From: Arachis hypogaea
Lineage: Eukaryota; Streptophyta; Magnoliopsida; Fabales; Fabaceae
Reading direction: 5' to 3'
NCBI RefSeq assembly: GCF_003086295.3
Contig: NC_092044.1
Location: 4,552,843 to 4,616,842, forward strand
DNA: 64,000 bases
Positions 1-9,992 of the stretch are shown in pieces. The notes under the pieces were generated by a model that was not told where the DNA came from, did no database searches, and saw only the letters and a list, made by a program, of their open reading frames with translations. How positions within the stretch are numbered: position 1 is the first letter of the stretch; the number at the start of each line of letters is the position of its first letter. The position numbers and the translations under genes were made by a program.

Positions 1-851
1 ACACAATAGTAAAATAAATAATTAAATATTAAAAATTCAAGCCTGCTGAAAATTCATTAAAATTCAGAAAAATTATTTATACATAAAAAATTTAGGAATC
101 CAATTTTTATACATAAAATTTATACAAGTTTCTATCCTTAAAAAAAAGAAGAATATATGTTTTGCATAAGCTTAAATACACATTGCAAATCAAATAAATA
201 AAGACACAATATCATATAAAGGACTATATATGTTTTGCATAAGCTTAAACTTACACCACTGTATCTTATTCCTCACCCTTAAGAATAACATCACATTCAA
301 ATTAAATATTTACTTCTTGTTATTTTCTTTCATGTATTATATATGCTTCACTTGCACACAATAACAAAAGCATCACTTCAAGTTTTACTAAGAAAAAGCA
401 TCACAATGGTCAACACTTTTACATTATAGTCATAAGGCTCAAATATATCGTTACATTAACTTATCAAGTCAAAAAGGCTAATCAAATTCTCCATTATCAC
501 ATTTCAACAATATAGAGTAAGTAGAATTAAATATATTATGATCCTTGAAGTGAGGATTTCACTTTGAAATGTAAATTAAATAGAGAATTTCAGCCTCGAG
601 CAATTCATGAGTAAGGATTAGAAGACAATGAAGTACAAAAAATAATGAAACACCAAGTAACACTACCCATGGATAATGACAACTATTTTCTCCTATAAGA
701 TTCACATTGGTAACCAAAGACAACAACCAACCTCATGTTTCTTGCTCTTGAAATTTCAATGGAGCAAACAATAGAACCTCTAATATACTCATCTCTGTTT
801 CTTTGAGGGGAAAAAATAAAAAGAAAAGAAGAAAAAAAGAATTACTTAAAT
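1..851. other. AT-rich intergenic DNA, no gene seen
   Basis: Low-complexity AT-rich sequence with no open frame, splice-flanked exon or long repeat that I can support. A short direct repeat (the stretch around 'atatgttttgcataagctt') occurs near 155 and again near 227. Confidence 0.5.
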
Positions 852-1037
852 TCAAGTACATTGACACCTACGTGGAACAAGAACACCAAGAGGTTTTCTT
901 TTTTCGCAAATTATAGCTTCCTTAATTATGGGAAGCTTTTCCTGAACTTTCTTCCAGATATGATTCACTGCACTGTCCAAAGGTATTGGTTCAATGCCAC
1001 CTGGATGACCATTATCATAGACAAAAATGGGTTGTAC
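852..1037 (-). pseudogene. Orphan terminal exon, unknown protein
   Basis: Read on the minus strand, a good acceptor (TTGATCAG before GTACAACCC) at 1037 opens a 61-codon frame that ends at a TGA at 852-854. The peptide starts VQPIFVYDNGHPGG and ends RRCQCT. Its amino acid composition and codon use look like real coding sequence, and the plus-strand frame over the same bases does not. I do not recognise the family. A plausible non-coding first exon lies about 200 bases upstream (1245-1490), but no ATG there joins in frame. The start of the protein is therefore missing, or the locus is a truncated gene copy. Confidence 0.4.
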
Positions 1038-1244
1038 CTGATCAATTCAAACATTTACATTCCAAGAAAACAAAACTGAGTTGGTTGGGCAGAGGCACAC
1101 AACAAGCATTGAATAAAACGAAATAATATAGCTACTCCACTACAGCTACCAATCACATCATCTAACCAAACTCTAGCATGAAAGACTTATGATTCACCAC
1201 CAGTAAAGCCCCAATTTTCACAGATTCAAACAAAAAATACATAC

Positions 1245-1490
1245 CAAGAAGAACAGAACAGCAGCGTAGAGAAGAGAGAAGGTCACGAATCAGCGGCGTT
1301 GCGAGGAGAGCACAGAGGAGGAAGAAGAGTGGCGGCAATGGAGGAACGACGAACGAGGAAGGAGAGTTGGGGCAATGAAGCACTGAGGTCCGAGGCTTAT
1401 GGCTTCGGAAGAAACTTGGGAAGAAAACGGCGCTACCAGAGTACCAGCCTCCCACTTAGTTTTAGGGTTTCTAATGAGCAATGAGTGATT
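1245..1490 (-). promoter_or_regulatory. Possible 5' non-coding exon with telo-box
   Basis: On the minus strand the sequence has a telo-box (AAACCCTAAA, 1461-1470) followed by CT-rich leader-like sequence and a canonical donor (CTTCTTG before GTATGTATT, junction at 1245/1244). This is how many plant housekeeping genes begin. Two overlapping minus frames exist, but neither joins the exon at 852-1037 in frame, so I treat it as leader rather than coding. Confidence 0.3.
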
Positions 1491-1580
1491 TCTGAATCTT
1501 AAATTATATATGATTTTTTATTTTGTTTAATTTTTATTTTATGTAACTTCATAAATATACAAACGCATTATACTATCAAA

Positions 1581-1670
1581 GTAAGTAGCTAGCTTAGTGG
1601 TTACTTGCTTGTTACACATGATGGAGGTCAAGGGTTCAAGTCTCACTTCTTTCACTATGTATATAAATTT
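1581..1670 (+). mobile_element. tRNA-derived SINE-like head
   Basis: A good RNA polymerase III A box (TAGCTTAGTGG, 1590-1600) is followed about 33 bases later by a B box (GGTTCAAGTCT, 1633-1643). The spacing is that of a tRNA-like promoter, but the flanks do not fold as a tRNA. This arrangement is the signature of a plant tRNA-derived SINE head. No poly(A) or target duplication was seen downstream, where tandem G-rich repeats begin. Confidence 0.45.
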
Positions 1671-1958
1671 TTAAAAACATGTTATATATGGGGGGTGCGG
1701 GTAGGGTAGGGTATTTTTAAAAACATGTTATATATGGGGGGTGCGGGTAGGGTAGGGTAGGGTACACCCTAAACCTGTACCCTACCCGTAGCGGGTCGGG
1801 TAGGGTACCCGCAGGTAGAGTATGTATTGCCAGCCCAAGCTATGGTCAAATAGGCCTACCCGGACCTCACTCTACCCTACCCGCAGCAGCAGGTCAAATA
1901 AGGTCAAATAGGCCTACCCAGACCTCACTCTACCCTACCCGCAGCGGGCCCTAGCTAT
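1668..1958 (+). repeat. Tandem G/C-rich short repeats
   Basis: A unit of about 45 bp (a poly-T/A start, then 'gttatatatgggggg', then 'tgcgggtagggtaggg') is present twice at about 1668-1712 and 1713-1758. After a palindromic centre (gggtagggtaccc), a second unit of about 55 bp with 'ggtcaaataggcctaccc' is repeated at about 1845 and 1902. The GGGTA-rich strand resembles degenerate telomere-like DNA but is not the plant TTTAGGG array. Confidence 0.6.
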
Positions 1959-2012
1959 GGTCAAATAGCATTGCCTAACATTGAAGGCGGGTTGATCCAT
2001 CGCGAGCCTGGC

Positions 2013-2408
2013 TAAGGAATTCTCTGTGTGTTTGTCATGGATACTTCGAGGTGGGATTTGTGGATGATGAAGGAGTATGGAAATAAAGATTCTTGGACTA
2101 GAATGTTGGTGATCCCACGTGAGGAGCTTATTCCTCATGCTATTGCCATAAGACCATTGCACATAATGGAAAATGATCTTCTTCTTGTTTTGGTAAGACA
2201 TCCTGCTTATGCTTATCGTAAATGTTTAGAATTAGTTGTGTATAATTCTGCAAATAAGGGTGATAAGTTAGGATATCCTGTGATCAACTACTACTCATAT
2301 GATGACATGCCAGACTATGATAATCCTCGCAGATACTTCCGTCTTTATCGTGAAAGTTTGGTTTCACCATCACACTATGGTCTTAAAACTGACCATATGT
2401 GGCTCTAG
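2013..2408 (+). pseudogene. F-box protein fragment (F-box associated domain)
   Basis: An open frame ending in TAG at 2406-2408 encodes about 126 residues resembling the C-terminal kelch-like 'F-box associated' domain of plant SCF-type F-box proteins. The recognisable stretch is WMMKEYGNKDSWTRM, followed by the usual LVVYNS and YRESLVSP segments. The N-terminal F-box that would bind SKP1 is absent. The sequence just upstream is G/C-rich repeat rather than coding, so this is a truncated copy. Family assignment is by recognition of the conserved pattern; function is not expected. Confidence 0.6.
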
Positions 2409-2597
2409 GTTGATGATGATGACAATTGATCAACCATTGCTTCCACTTTACAGTCTTCAAAAGGTGTTGCTTTTTATCTTGATTCTTAGAATAATATAGA
2501 CTATGTTGTGATTGACTGCTGACTACTCATATGAAAATATTTTTGTGTGAAGATTATAATTGAGTAAAAATTTAGATGCAAAGTTGGTGGTTTTGGA
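2409..2597. other. Intergenic, nothing seen
   Basis: Short AT-rich spacer between the F-box fragment and the next inverted-repeat element. Confidence 0.4.
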
Positions 2598-3288
2598 GGT
2601 AGCGTTTATTTTTGGGACAAGACAAAGAAATATAGATAACTAATGTTTAAAAAGTATTTGGAGGTAGAGACATGTACACTGAATATATTGTCTTTGGGAT
2701 AATTTTTTATATTATATTTTTGTGTCCACTATTTTATGAAGGACAACGATTGACACAAGACTTAAAAAGTGGATATGGACTTTTTTATTAATTTTTTTTG
2801 TCTATAAATATTTTTTATTATTCCACTATTATCCCTTTTTATTTTTCCTAATTTGAGATTAGTCGTTCTCAGGTATTCTTTTCTCTCTATTTTTTCTTTT
2901 TTTCATTATTCTCTTCTTCTTGTAGAATTTTTATTGGGCTGTATAATTTCTTCTCTTTTATCATTCTTACTTCAATAACATTTTGACCTTGATAGTTCAT
3001 CGACCAATTCTTCTTGTAATCCCTCTATACTACGTATTCTTACGTATTTTCTATTTAATTAGTTTATACTTGATACAGAAAATTTGAAATCATATGGCTA
3101 TTTTAGTTATTTTATATAATATTTAATTTTAGTCTTGTCTATGTATATCCAAACATAATACTAGACATTACATTAATATTTTATACATCGTATTCAAATA
3201 CAATATACAAAGGATCATTTTTAATATTTCTATTATATTGTCTCTGTTTTAGTATCATTTTATCCTGTCTCCAAAAATAAACGCAGCT
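2598..3288. mobile_element. Non-autonomous TIR transposon
   Basis: Both ends share an inverted motif: GTAGCGTTTATTTTTGG at 2602 and, on the other strand, GCTGCGTTTATTTTTGG ending near 3288. Internal similarity continues loosely (for example the 'gacaatata' blocks). There is no coding capacity. Elements that begin GCGTTTGTTTT/ATTTTTGG are abundant in legume genomes, but I cannot assign a superfamily because no clear target duplication is visible. Confidence 0.5.
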
Positions 3289-3715
3289 TAATATATAGTA
3301 CGTGAATTTTTACCTAATAATTGAAAATGATGAGATGATTTAACATATTTAATTAAATTGTTAGTTGACACACCAAACGTTTATATATTAATTATCATCT
3401 TTGTATTGTGAATCAATTGATTTATTGATGTAGCCTGTGCATACTTGATTGGGAATTTACTTGAAAAAAAATCTGTTTAAAAACAGATTTATTTACCTAA
3501 CACCAAATTAAAATTAATAGTTTTCTATTTGTACAAGTAATGATAATTTTGATCTTTGACTATAGTTCTTTAATAGTTTGCACAACTCAATTAGTTATCC
3601 AAAATCTTGACACGTAATTGATTTGAAAAATGAGTCATAATGTCAGTTTCTTTTTCTGTAAATATATTATTTATCATCATGCTCTTGTAAAATGATTCAG
3701 ATTATTTAAATGTGT
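3289..3715. other. AT-rich spacer
   Basis: No frame or repeat structure supported. Confidence 0.4.
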
Positions 3716-3858
3716 TTTATCGAGTAAATACCGAAGTCGTCTCTGAGATTTGCGTAAATACTCAATGTAATTCTCAAGATCCCGATTTTTTCATTTTAGT
3801 CTTTCAGATAGAGTTTCGAGTACTCAAAGTGATTCCTGGGCATATTTCTAGTGATAAG

Positions 3859-5453
3859 TGATCTCTTATTTTTGTAGTTGTAGATTCCTTTAATTCTTGC
3901 ATTTAATAATGATTACTTCTATTGCACTCTATGTGTTTGTTGAAATGTCTCTTTTAGTTTTAGTGTAGATTTTGCGCCATTTTGATGATTGGATTTTTGA
4001 TGGTTTAGAATTTCACAAATGAATTCTCGTTGCAAGTATAGTTTATAAACCAATCACTAATCCTTTCATACAAAAGATTGTTTGTCACAAGTAACAAACC
4101 CCTAATTTTATAAACCGAAGTATTCAAACCTCGGGTCGTTCTCCCTAGGAATTACAATAAAATGTCTTGTTATTGGTTATGAGTTATTTTGGGGTTTTGA
4201 TAAGAGGCATGAAAGATAAATGGCAAGAAAGTAAACTAACAACTATAAAAGGCTCTTGGCAAGGTGTGAGAACTAGAAGTCCTATCCTAGTTATCCTTCT
4301 CAATTGTGATCAGAATTGTTCATTGCTACCACTTAGTTAACCCTTACTAAATAAAGGAAAGTCAAGTGGATGAATTGACTTGAGCCACAAGTCCTAGCCA
4401 ACTCCCAAGAAAAGACTAGCTTTAGTGCACTCCAAACCAATTAGCAATCTCTCCAATTATCAATCAACAAAGGAATTAGATAACTCAAGTGTCACTAATT
4501 ACTCTACCTAGGCCAAGAGGAACAAAATCTACACTAAAACTAAAAGAGATATTTCAACAAACACATAGAGTGCAATAGAAGTAATCATTATTAAATGCAA
4601 GAATTAAAGAAATCTACAACTACAAAAACAAGAGATCAACAATAGAAAAGCAAAGAAGACACATTTAGTATGAATACCTCTTATTGAATTGGAAGAATGT
4701 AGAAGGAACAATACTAGATCTACAACAAAATATAAGAACAACATAAAGGAAATTACAACAAAAGAGTAGAAGAAGATGAATGTAGCAACAAAGAATTGAG
4801 AAGTAGAAGTGGAAGAAAGCAAAGATTAAAACCTAGATCTAAGAACTAAACCTAATCCTAATCCTAATTCTAGAGAGAAGTGAGAGCTTCTCTCTCTAGA
4901 AACTACTTCTAAACTGATCCTAATGAGTGTGAATGATTGGAATCCCCTTTGCTCTTCAATCCTTGGCTTTAAATAGCAGTTTAGGCACCAAAGTTGGTTG
5001 AGATTGGGCCCCACAACCCTTCAGAATTTGTTGGCCACGTTTTCATTAAAAAATCATAAAACGGCACCGACGCGTACGCGCACAGCACGCGTACGCGTCT
5101 ATGGGGTCATTCGCAGGTGCGCGCAAGCGCCAGGTGCGCGTGCGCATCCATGGGCGAGTTCAACTTCTTTGACTTTTCATGATTTCTCCACTTTGCATGC
5201 TTTCCCTCTTCACTCCTTTGATCCATTCCTAGCCTTTTCAACCTGAGATCACTAACAAACATATCAAGGCATCTAGTGGAATCAAAGGGAGATTAAAACC
5301 ATCAAATTAAGGGTTGAAAAGCATGTTTTCACTTCTAAGCACAAATAAGGAGACAATCACAAAACCATGCTATTTCATTGGATAAATGTGGGTAAAAGGT
5401 CATAAAATCTCTTAAAATCAATACAAGATAAACCGTCAAAATGGGGTTTATCA
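3859..5453. mobile_element. LTR-like insertion with 5-bp target duplication
   Basis: A 1595-bp unit starts TG and ends CA. It is flanked by ATAAG on both sides (3854-3858 and 5454-5458), and its removal rejoins the left TIR arm of the host element. That is the mark of a solo LTR or small non-coding LTR element. Read on the minus strand it begins TGATAAACCCC. Internally, 3859-3973 is repeated inverted at 4524-4638 with only a few differences. It also carries the GC-rich 'acgcgtacgcg' stretch (about 5070-5100). No protein is encoded. Confidence 0.65.
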
Positions 5454-5631
5454 ATAAGTCATCACCAGAATGCTGATGTGGCCTCTTTTGCCACGCTAGA
5501 GGGGTCCAATAGCTATATGAGCTGGCCAATTTTCAATTTGTATCTAAGTTGGTCCCTCCCTTTATATTAACCCTAAATCCCCAAATCGTAAACATCATCT
5601 CTTCTTCTTGTTCATCACACTCTCTTCATTC

Positions 5632-5917
5632 CACAGCAATCAATTTCCATTGCCGAATTGAAGAATGTGGTGAATGGCAGTGAAGCTTTGATGGCAAGAA
5701 TGTCTGATAAAGATGGCATTGATTTTGTGATGTTGGGTTGGTCGTTTGATGAAGTAGACGAAGATACAGTTGATTCCCAGATGGAAAGAGATATACTTGA
5801 CAAGTTACGACCTCACGCTAATTTGAAACAGTAACTGATCAAGGGTTACAGGGGTACAAGATTTTCAGACTGAGTGGGACATTCTTCCTACCACAACATC
5901 ACCAAAATATCAAAGAG
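5632..5917 (+). pseudogene. CNL (NBS-LRR) leucine-rich-repeat fragment
   Basis: The plus-strand frame encodes LRR sequence of a coiled-coil NBS-LRR resistance protein. Recognisable parts are ELKNVVNGSEALMARM, the SQMERDILDKLRPH segment and, after it, the KGYRGTRFSD and GHSSYHN motifs typical of legume RPP13-like proteins. In-frame stops (TAA after LKQ near 5832, TGA at the usual Trp near 5871) show it is dead. It stops abruptly at 5917 where a copia fragment in the opposite orientation begins. NB-ARC and coiled-coil regions are absent. Confidence 0.7.
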
Positions 5918-6660
5918 TGCTCATCTTGACAACCGGGCTGAAGGTTTTAAAATAATCCATTCCAGCAGTTTGAGTGAATTCTTGAGCAACTAGTTTGGCT
6001 TTATGTCTATTTATACTCCCATCAGAGTTTAATTTAAGCTCAAACACCTATTTACATCCTACCGATCTCTTTTCATTGGACAATATGGTAAGTGATCAAG
6101 TCTTATTTTTTTGTAAGACAGCAAGCTCTACATTGATTGCATTCTGCCATATCTTATTATTGATAGCCTCAGCATAGGATCTAGGTTCTATGTGTTTAGG
6201 CTGTGATGTGAGAGTGATAGACAACTCAGAAAAAAGAATGGTAGAAAGTTAAATTTTTAAAATAATCTTGTGTCAATTGTTGAGAATTATCAATTGTGTC
6301 AGTAAAGTTTGATTCATAGAAGTTATATGAGAAATTCAAGTCATTGTTGTGCAGCTCATATGAGGTAGTCATGCATTGAAAGTCCTCTAAGTATGCAGGT
6401 TTTCTCTTTTTCCTTAATGATCTTCTAATATCATTTAATTTAAGGTTGTGATATGTATGCAGCATTGTTGTTGTGACATGATGGAGGTGATGATACAGAT
6501 GCTTGCTCATTGGGTATAACATGCAATGTAGATGTAGTATTGGTGTTAGAATTTGATTGGGTGAATGAGGATTCATCGAATATATTATTAATAGTTTATG
6601 CATATGAGATGGTTGAGTGATGTCAGTAACAATGTTTAATTTGGCATTATGCATAGAATC
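5918..6660 (-). pseudogene. Ty1-copia reverse transcriptase fragment
   Basis: On the minus strand the translation shows the start of a copia reverse transcriptase (KTFSPVVKM near 5920, LNSDGSINRHKAKLVAQ upstream) preceded by the linker between integrase and reverse transcriptase (RRSLRKKRKPAYLEDFQC near 6400). Several stops interrupt it. It splits the CNL leucine-rich repeats, so it inserted after, or was captured with, the CNL piece. No LTRs are visible at its edges. Confidence 0.65.
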
Positions 6661-7058
6661 TTGTAATGTGACCTTTGAATTACTTTGATATTGGTATAAC
6701 AGTCAATATTTACTTCTGATGTAAAGTTAAGGCTCTCATTAGACATGCCTCTGTATATTGATGAATATTGAAATGTTCTATTGGATTATGATTTCAGAAA
6801 AAAAATGGCAATGGTGTTGAAGAAGGCTAGTGCAAATGGTCAGATCATGAACTGTTTATTTTCCTCTTCATCTTGGTGTTTTTCACCTAAACTCATTTGA
6901 GATTGGCCCTTGTTTGTACATGAAAAGAGAGATACAAGAGTTTTTGCAAGAGGATACAAGATTCTTGGACATGCTTTAGTGTCTATTAATCAACTGGAAG
7001 CCATTTTGGTATTTCAAGGCAGTAGAATTTTATATATCGTGCGTCTTCAAATCTATTG

Positions 7059-7293
7059 TGGTGTCACGCTCTCTTTCATGTCTTCGTTTTTTATATATCG
7101 ACAATTGTGGGAGTTTGAAATCTGTGGCAATGCTATGGATGGCAGCACCTCAACTTGAACAACTCTCATTAGTGGCTTGCCCAGAGATTGATTTGTCTGA
7201 TACATGGCATCCACATTGTAGCCTCAGATTTCTTGAAATCAGCAACATCGAGAAACTGGTGAGCTCTGCAACATTCATGCAAACAAAAATTTG
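7059..7293 (+). pseudogene. CNL leucine-rich-repeat fragment, second part
   Basis: The plus-strand frame has SLSCLRFLYIDNCGSLKS, then QLEQLSLVACPEIDLSD and CSLRFLEISN, which are LRR units of a CNL protein like the piece at 5632-5917. It ends at TGA close to the right terminal inverted repeat of the carrying element. Upstream sequence (6660-7050) is not clearly coding. Confidence 0.6.
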
Positions 7294-7562
7294 AAAATTT
7301 AGGGTTAAATATAAAGGGAGGGACCAGCTTGGGTACAAATTGAAAATTGGTCAGCTCATATAGCTATTGGACCCCTCCAGCGTGGCAAACAGAGGCCACA
7401 TCAGCGTTTCGGTGATGACTCATCACTAGAAATATGCCCAGGGACCACTTTGAGTACTCGGAGCTCTATCTAGAGGACTAAAATAGGAAAATCGAGATAT
7501 TGAGGATTACATTGAGTATTTACGCGAATCTCAATGACGACTATGGGTATTTACTCTATAAA

Positions 7563-7790
7563 AGTGCTTAGAACTTTTTTAGATATTTTTTTTCTAAAAA
7601 GAAATTATTTTTTTAAAATTGAAAAGTAAAAATAATTTGATACTTAGATATCTATATAAAATATTTTTTGTTTATCAATGATATTTTGGTACAAAAATAT
7701 AAAATTACTTTTTGTTTATTAATTATATTGAAATATTTGTTTTCATACAAGTTAATTCCCTACACACTTACTTGAATAGTGATGTGGTGT
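7563..7790. other. AT-rich spacer between two TIR elements
   Basis: No gene or repeat supported. Confidence 0.4.
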
Positions 7791-8493
7791 TTGGTAATAA
7801 GAAAGTTCTTAAGAAAGAATTAAGTAAAGTTCTGTTTGTACCTTTACAAGCTAAAAATAGAGACACAAAGAGAACTATCTCTCTATGACTAGATGGTAAT
7901 TAAGAACAATACAAAAATATTTGAGTTAATAGTTAAAATTGTTTCTAAAAGATATTTTGATCTCTATTTTCATCTTCAAAAAATAAATTTAATCAAAATC
8001 GTCCTCGAAAGATTTAAAATTAATTACGTTAATCCCTCCGTCTATTCTATCACTAACAACGTTAATTTTGCTGACGTGACATGTTAATTTTTTTGTGTGT
8101 CTTTTTTATCATGGGATGTTAAGCCCAAAAAACAGAAACAGAACCCTAACTACCCAGAACCTGACCCACCCGTACCTACCCCGAAAATCTCTCCTCAACT
8201 CATCTGAGTAGCTTCGAGACTCCATTTCTGTCCCGCTGCAACACAACCCCGCAATGGTGGCTCTTCAAGCTTTACGCTGCGCACCGTCTCCAGTAACCAC
8301 CGCCGTCGTCGCCAGATGTTGAAGAGATACCACGTCTATCAAGCGTCTTAAATCCCCTGCTCCATAGCTGCTGCCACCGCCGCATCAATGGTATAATGCT
8401 CGCTTTCCACCCCTAATCCAATTCGTTGCCCTGTGGCTTTTAGCGGAAATTTTGGACTTGGGGTTTCCTCAGAAGTATGGCAGGATTACTGGA

Positions 8494-9025
8494 AGAATCA
8501 TGTGATAAATGAATAGGACAAATAATTTATCTATGCTTGAGAGAATGATAGATGAGGCATGGACATTGGGCTGAAGGCTTGGGAGAACTAGACACGGCTG
8601 ATGACATGGAGTCCAGAGAAAAATCTATCATTAAAGGAAAGCTTGAGTCCCGTCTTTCTTGGATATCAATGACTGGGGATGAATTGCAGAAGAGAGATGG
8701 CTTATTGTTTCTACCTTGCGGGCTAGCAACAGGTTCCTCAAGCACTGTGGTGGAGACACCCCATTTTGCTCATAAGGAATATGTTCTTAAGCTTGGGAAT
8801 TGAGGAAAAATGATGGATTGGTTGCAATTTCATAGTTCATGGTTGAGTTACAAGGACTAAAGTCAGTTGAAGGGGAAGATCCTCCGAAGATTCTTCACCT
8901 GAATCCTCGGTTAAGAGGGGATTGGAGCAAACGACCAGTTATCGAGCATAACATTTGCTATCGAATGCACTGGAGAACAGCTCAAAGATGTAATGGCTTG
9001 TCAATTGAGGATGATGAAGGAATGC
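8494..9025 (+). pseudogene. Hydroxyproline O-galactosyltransferase fragment (galectin region)
   Basis: Fragments of frame in one direction spell the region between the stem and the glycosyltransferase domain of plant AGP hydroxyproline O-galactosyltransferases (GALT group, glycosyltransferase family 31). Visible parts are MIDEAWTLGLKAWEELD-like sequence near 8550 (in a shifted frame), then RLSWISMTGDELQKRDG and FLPCGLATGSS. After that come [18 protein letters not shown] and the characteristic [17 protein letters not shown]. The catalytic domain is missing and the frame breaks near 8545 and 8800. It lies inside a long-TIR element, so it is best read as captured, non-functional host sequence. 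Confidence 0.7.
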
Positions 9026-9353
9026 TTGAAGAACTATCATTGCAAGAGCTGTGTTGCAGCGACAGGAATGGAGGCTCGAAGCTACTCAGACGGGTTGAGG
9101 AGGGATTTTCGGAGCGAATACGAGTGGGTCGGATTCTAGGTAGTTAGGGTTCTGTTTTTGCTTTTTGGGCTTAACAGCCTATGACCAAAAGGACAAAAAA
9201 AAAACTAACGTACCATGTCAGCAAAATTTACGTTGTTAGTAACAAAATAACCGGAAGGATTAACGTGATTAATTATAAATCTTTTGAGGACAATTTTGAT
9301 TGAATTTATCTTTCAAGAAAATAGAGATCGAGCCACAGACAATTTTGATTATT

Positions 9354-9452
9354 AACTCAAAATTATTTCCATTTTTCAATATTGTCTCTTATGTCCCATT
9401 CATAACTCAAAATTATTTCCATTTTTCAATATTGTCTCTGTTGTCCCATTCA
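9354..9452. repeat. Tandem 50-bp duplication
   Basis: The segment starting 'aactcaaaattatttcc' occurs at 9354-9402 and again at 9404-9452 with one or two differences. It sits in the outer part of the right arm of the TIR element. Confidence 0.8.
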
Positions 9453-9531
9453 AAAGAACAGAAATGTAACTTCGCCCATGTCTTCACACTCATACTAATA
9501 AATTTGTGTGTTCACTGAGCCAAACACAACT

Positions 9532-9992
9532 TAATAGATCGTTTTATCATATGTTATTATTTATACAAAGAATTCACGGGTTTTATTTATTTTTTAATAA
9601 ATAGAGAAGTTTTTCGTTGCAGCACTTTGCAGAGAAAAATACATCATATAACAAACCATTTACTCTTACTATTTCATCCTTTTGGTCTGATTTTTGGTTT
9701 ATAGAATAATTAAATTAAATTACCATTTTCAAAGCATATATATATATATTCTTTCCTGATAAACTGATACACAACATCCAAACTAAATTCTCTTTTTAGA
9801 TTATTAAAGCATGATAACCATTATCCACATCCATAAGGGAAGAATGTGAGAAAAAGAAAAGATTGGAAGCTATAGCATGAGTTCCAGTTTCATATAAATG
9901 TGTTTCAAAAACAACTCAAAATCTGAAAGAGTTCTACAAACACTAAAATAGAAAGGAAACACAAACTAGGGTGTAATGCAAAACATCTTGAT
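9532..9992. other. Intergenic and 3' flank of eL28 gene
   Basis: AT-rich, with a short (TA)n run near 9741. It includes the presumed 3' untranslated region of the minus-strand ribosomal protein gene. Confidence 0.4.

Larger units (their letters stand above)
3716..7562. mobile_element. Composite TIR element carrying CNL gene pieces
   Basis: Long inverted repeats bound this block. The left arm (about 3716-3853, resuming 5459-5580) matches the reverse complement of the right arm (about 7297-7562) over roughly 260 bp, including TTTTAT.GAGTAAATACC at the tips. The left arm is split by a 1.6-kb insertion (3859-5453). Between the arms lie plus-strand leucine-rich-repeat coding pieces of a CNL disease-resistance gene and a minus-strand copia fragment. 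This is the layout of a Pack-type element that picked up host sequence. No transposase is present. A target duplication is unclear (at most a few bases). Confidence 0.6.
7791..9531. mobile_element. Long-TIR Pack-type element with captured GALT exons
   Basis: Inverted arms of about 350 bp face each other. The left arm, about 7900-8255, matches the reverse complement of about 9045-9390. It includes the GACATGTTAAT/TGACATGGTACG block, the 'aagcccaaaaa' block and the shared GC-rich inner edge (ctgacccaccc / gagtgggtcgga, then 'cagcgggac'-like). Weaker TGTTTGG ends extend to about 7791 and 9531. About 800 bp between the arms is host-gene-derived. No transposase is encoded. Long TIRs and a gene insert resemble Pack-MULEs, but I could not define the target duplication. 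Confidence 0.6.

Noticed and set aside
1162..1455. 97-codon minus frame as a signal-peptide-like protein
   Set aside because: It overlaps a CT-rich leader, and its frame does not join the downstream exon; composition reflects the CT bias.
1690..1960. GGGTA-rich DNA as an interstitial telomere
   Set aside because: Units are GGGTA/GCGGGTA with a palindromic centre, not TTTAGGG arrays.
4604..5529. Several 60-80 codon open frames on both strands
   Set aside because: They lie within the 1.6-kb LTR-like insertion, have hydrophobic or low-complexity composition and no family resemblance.
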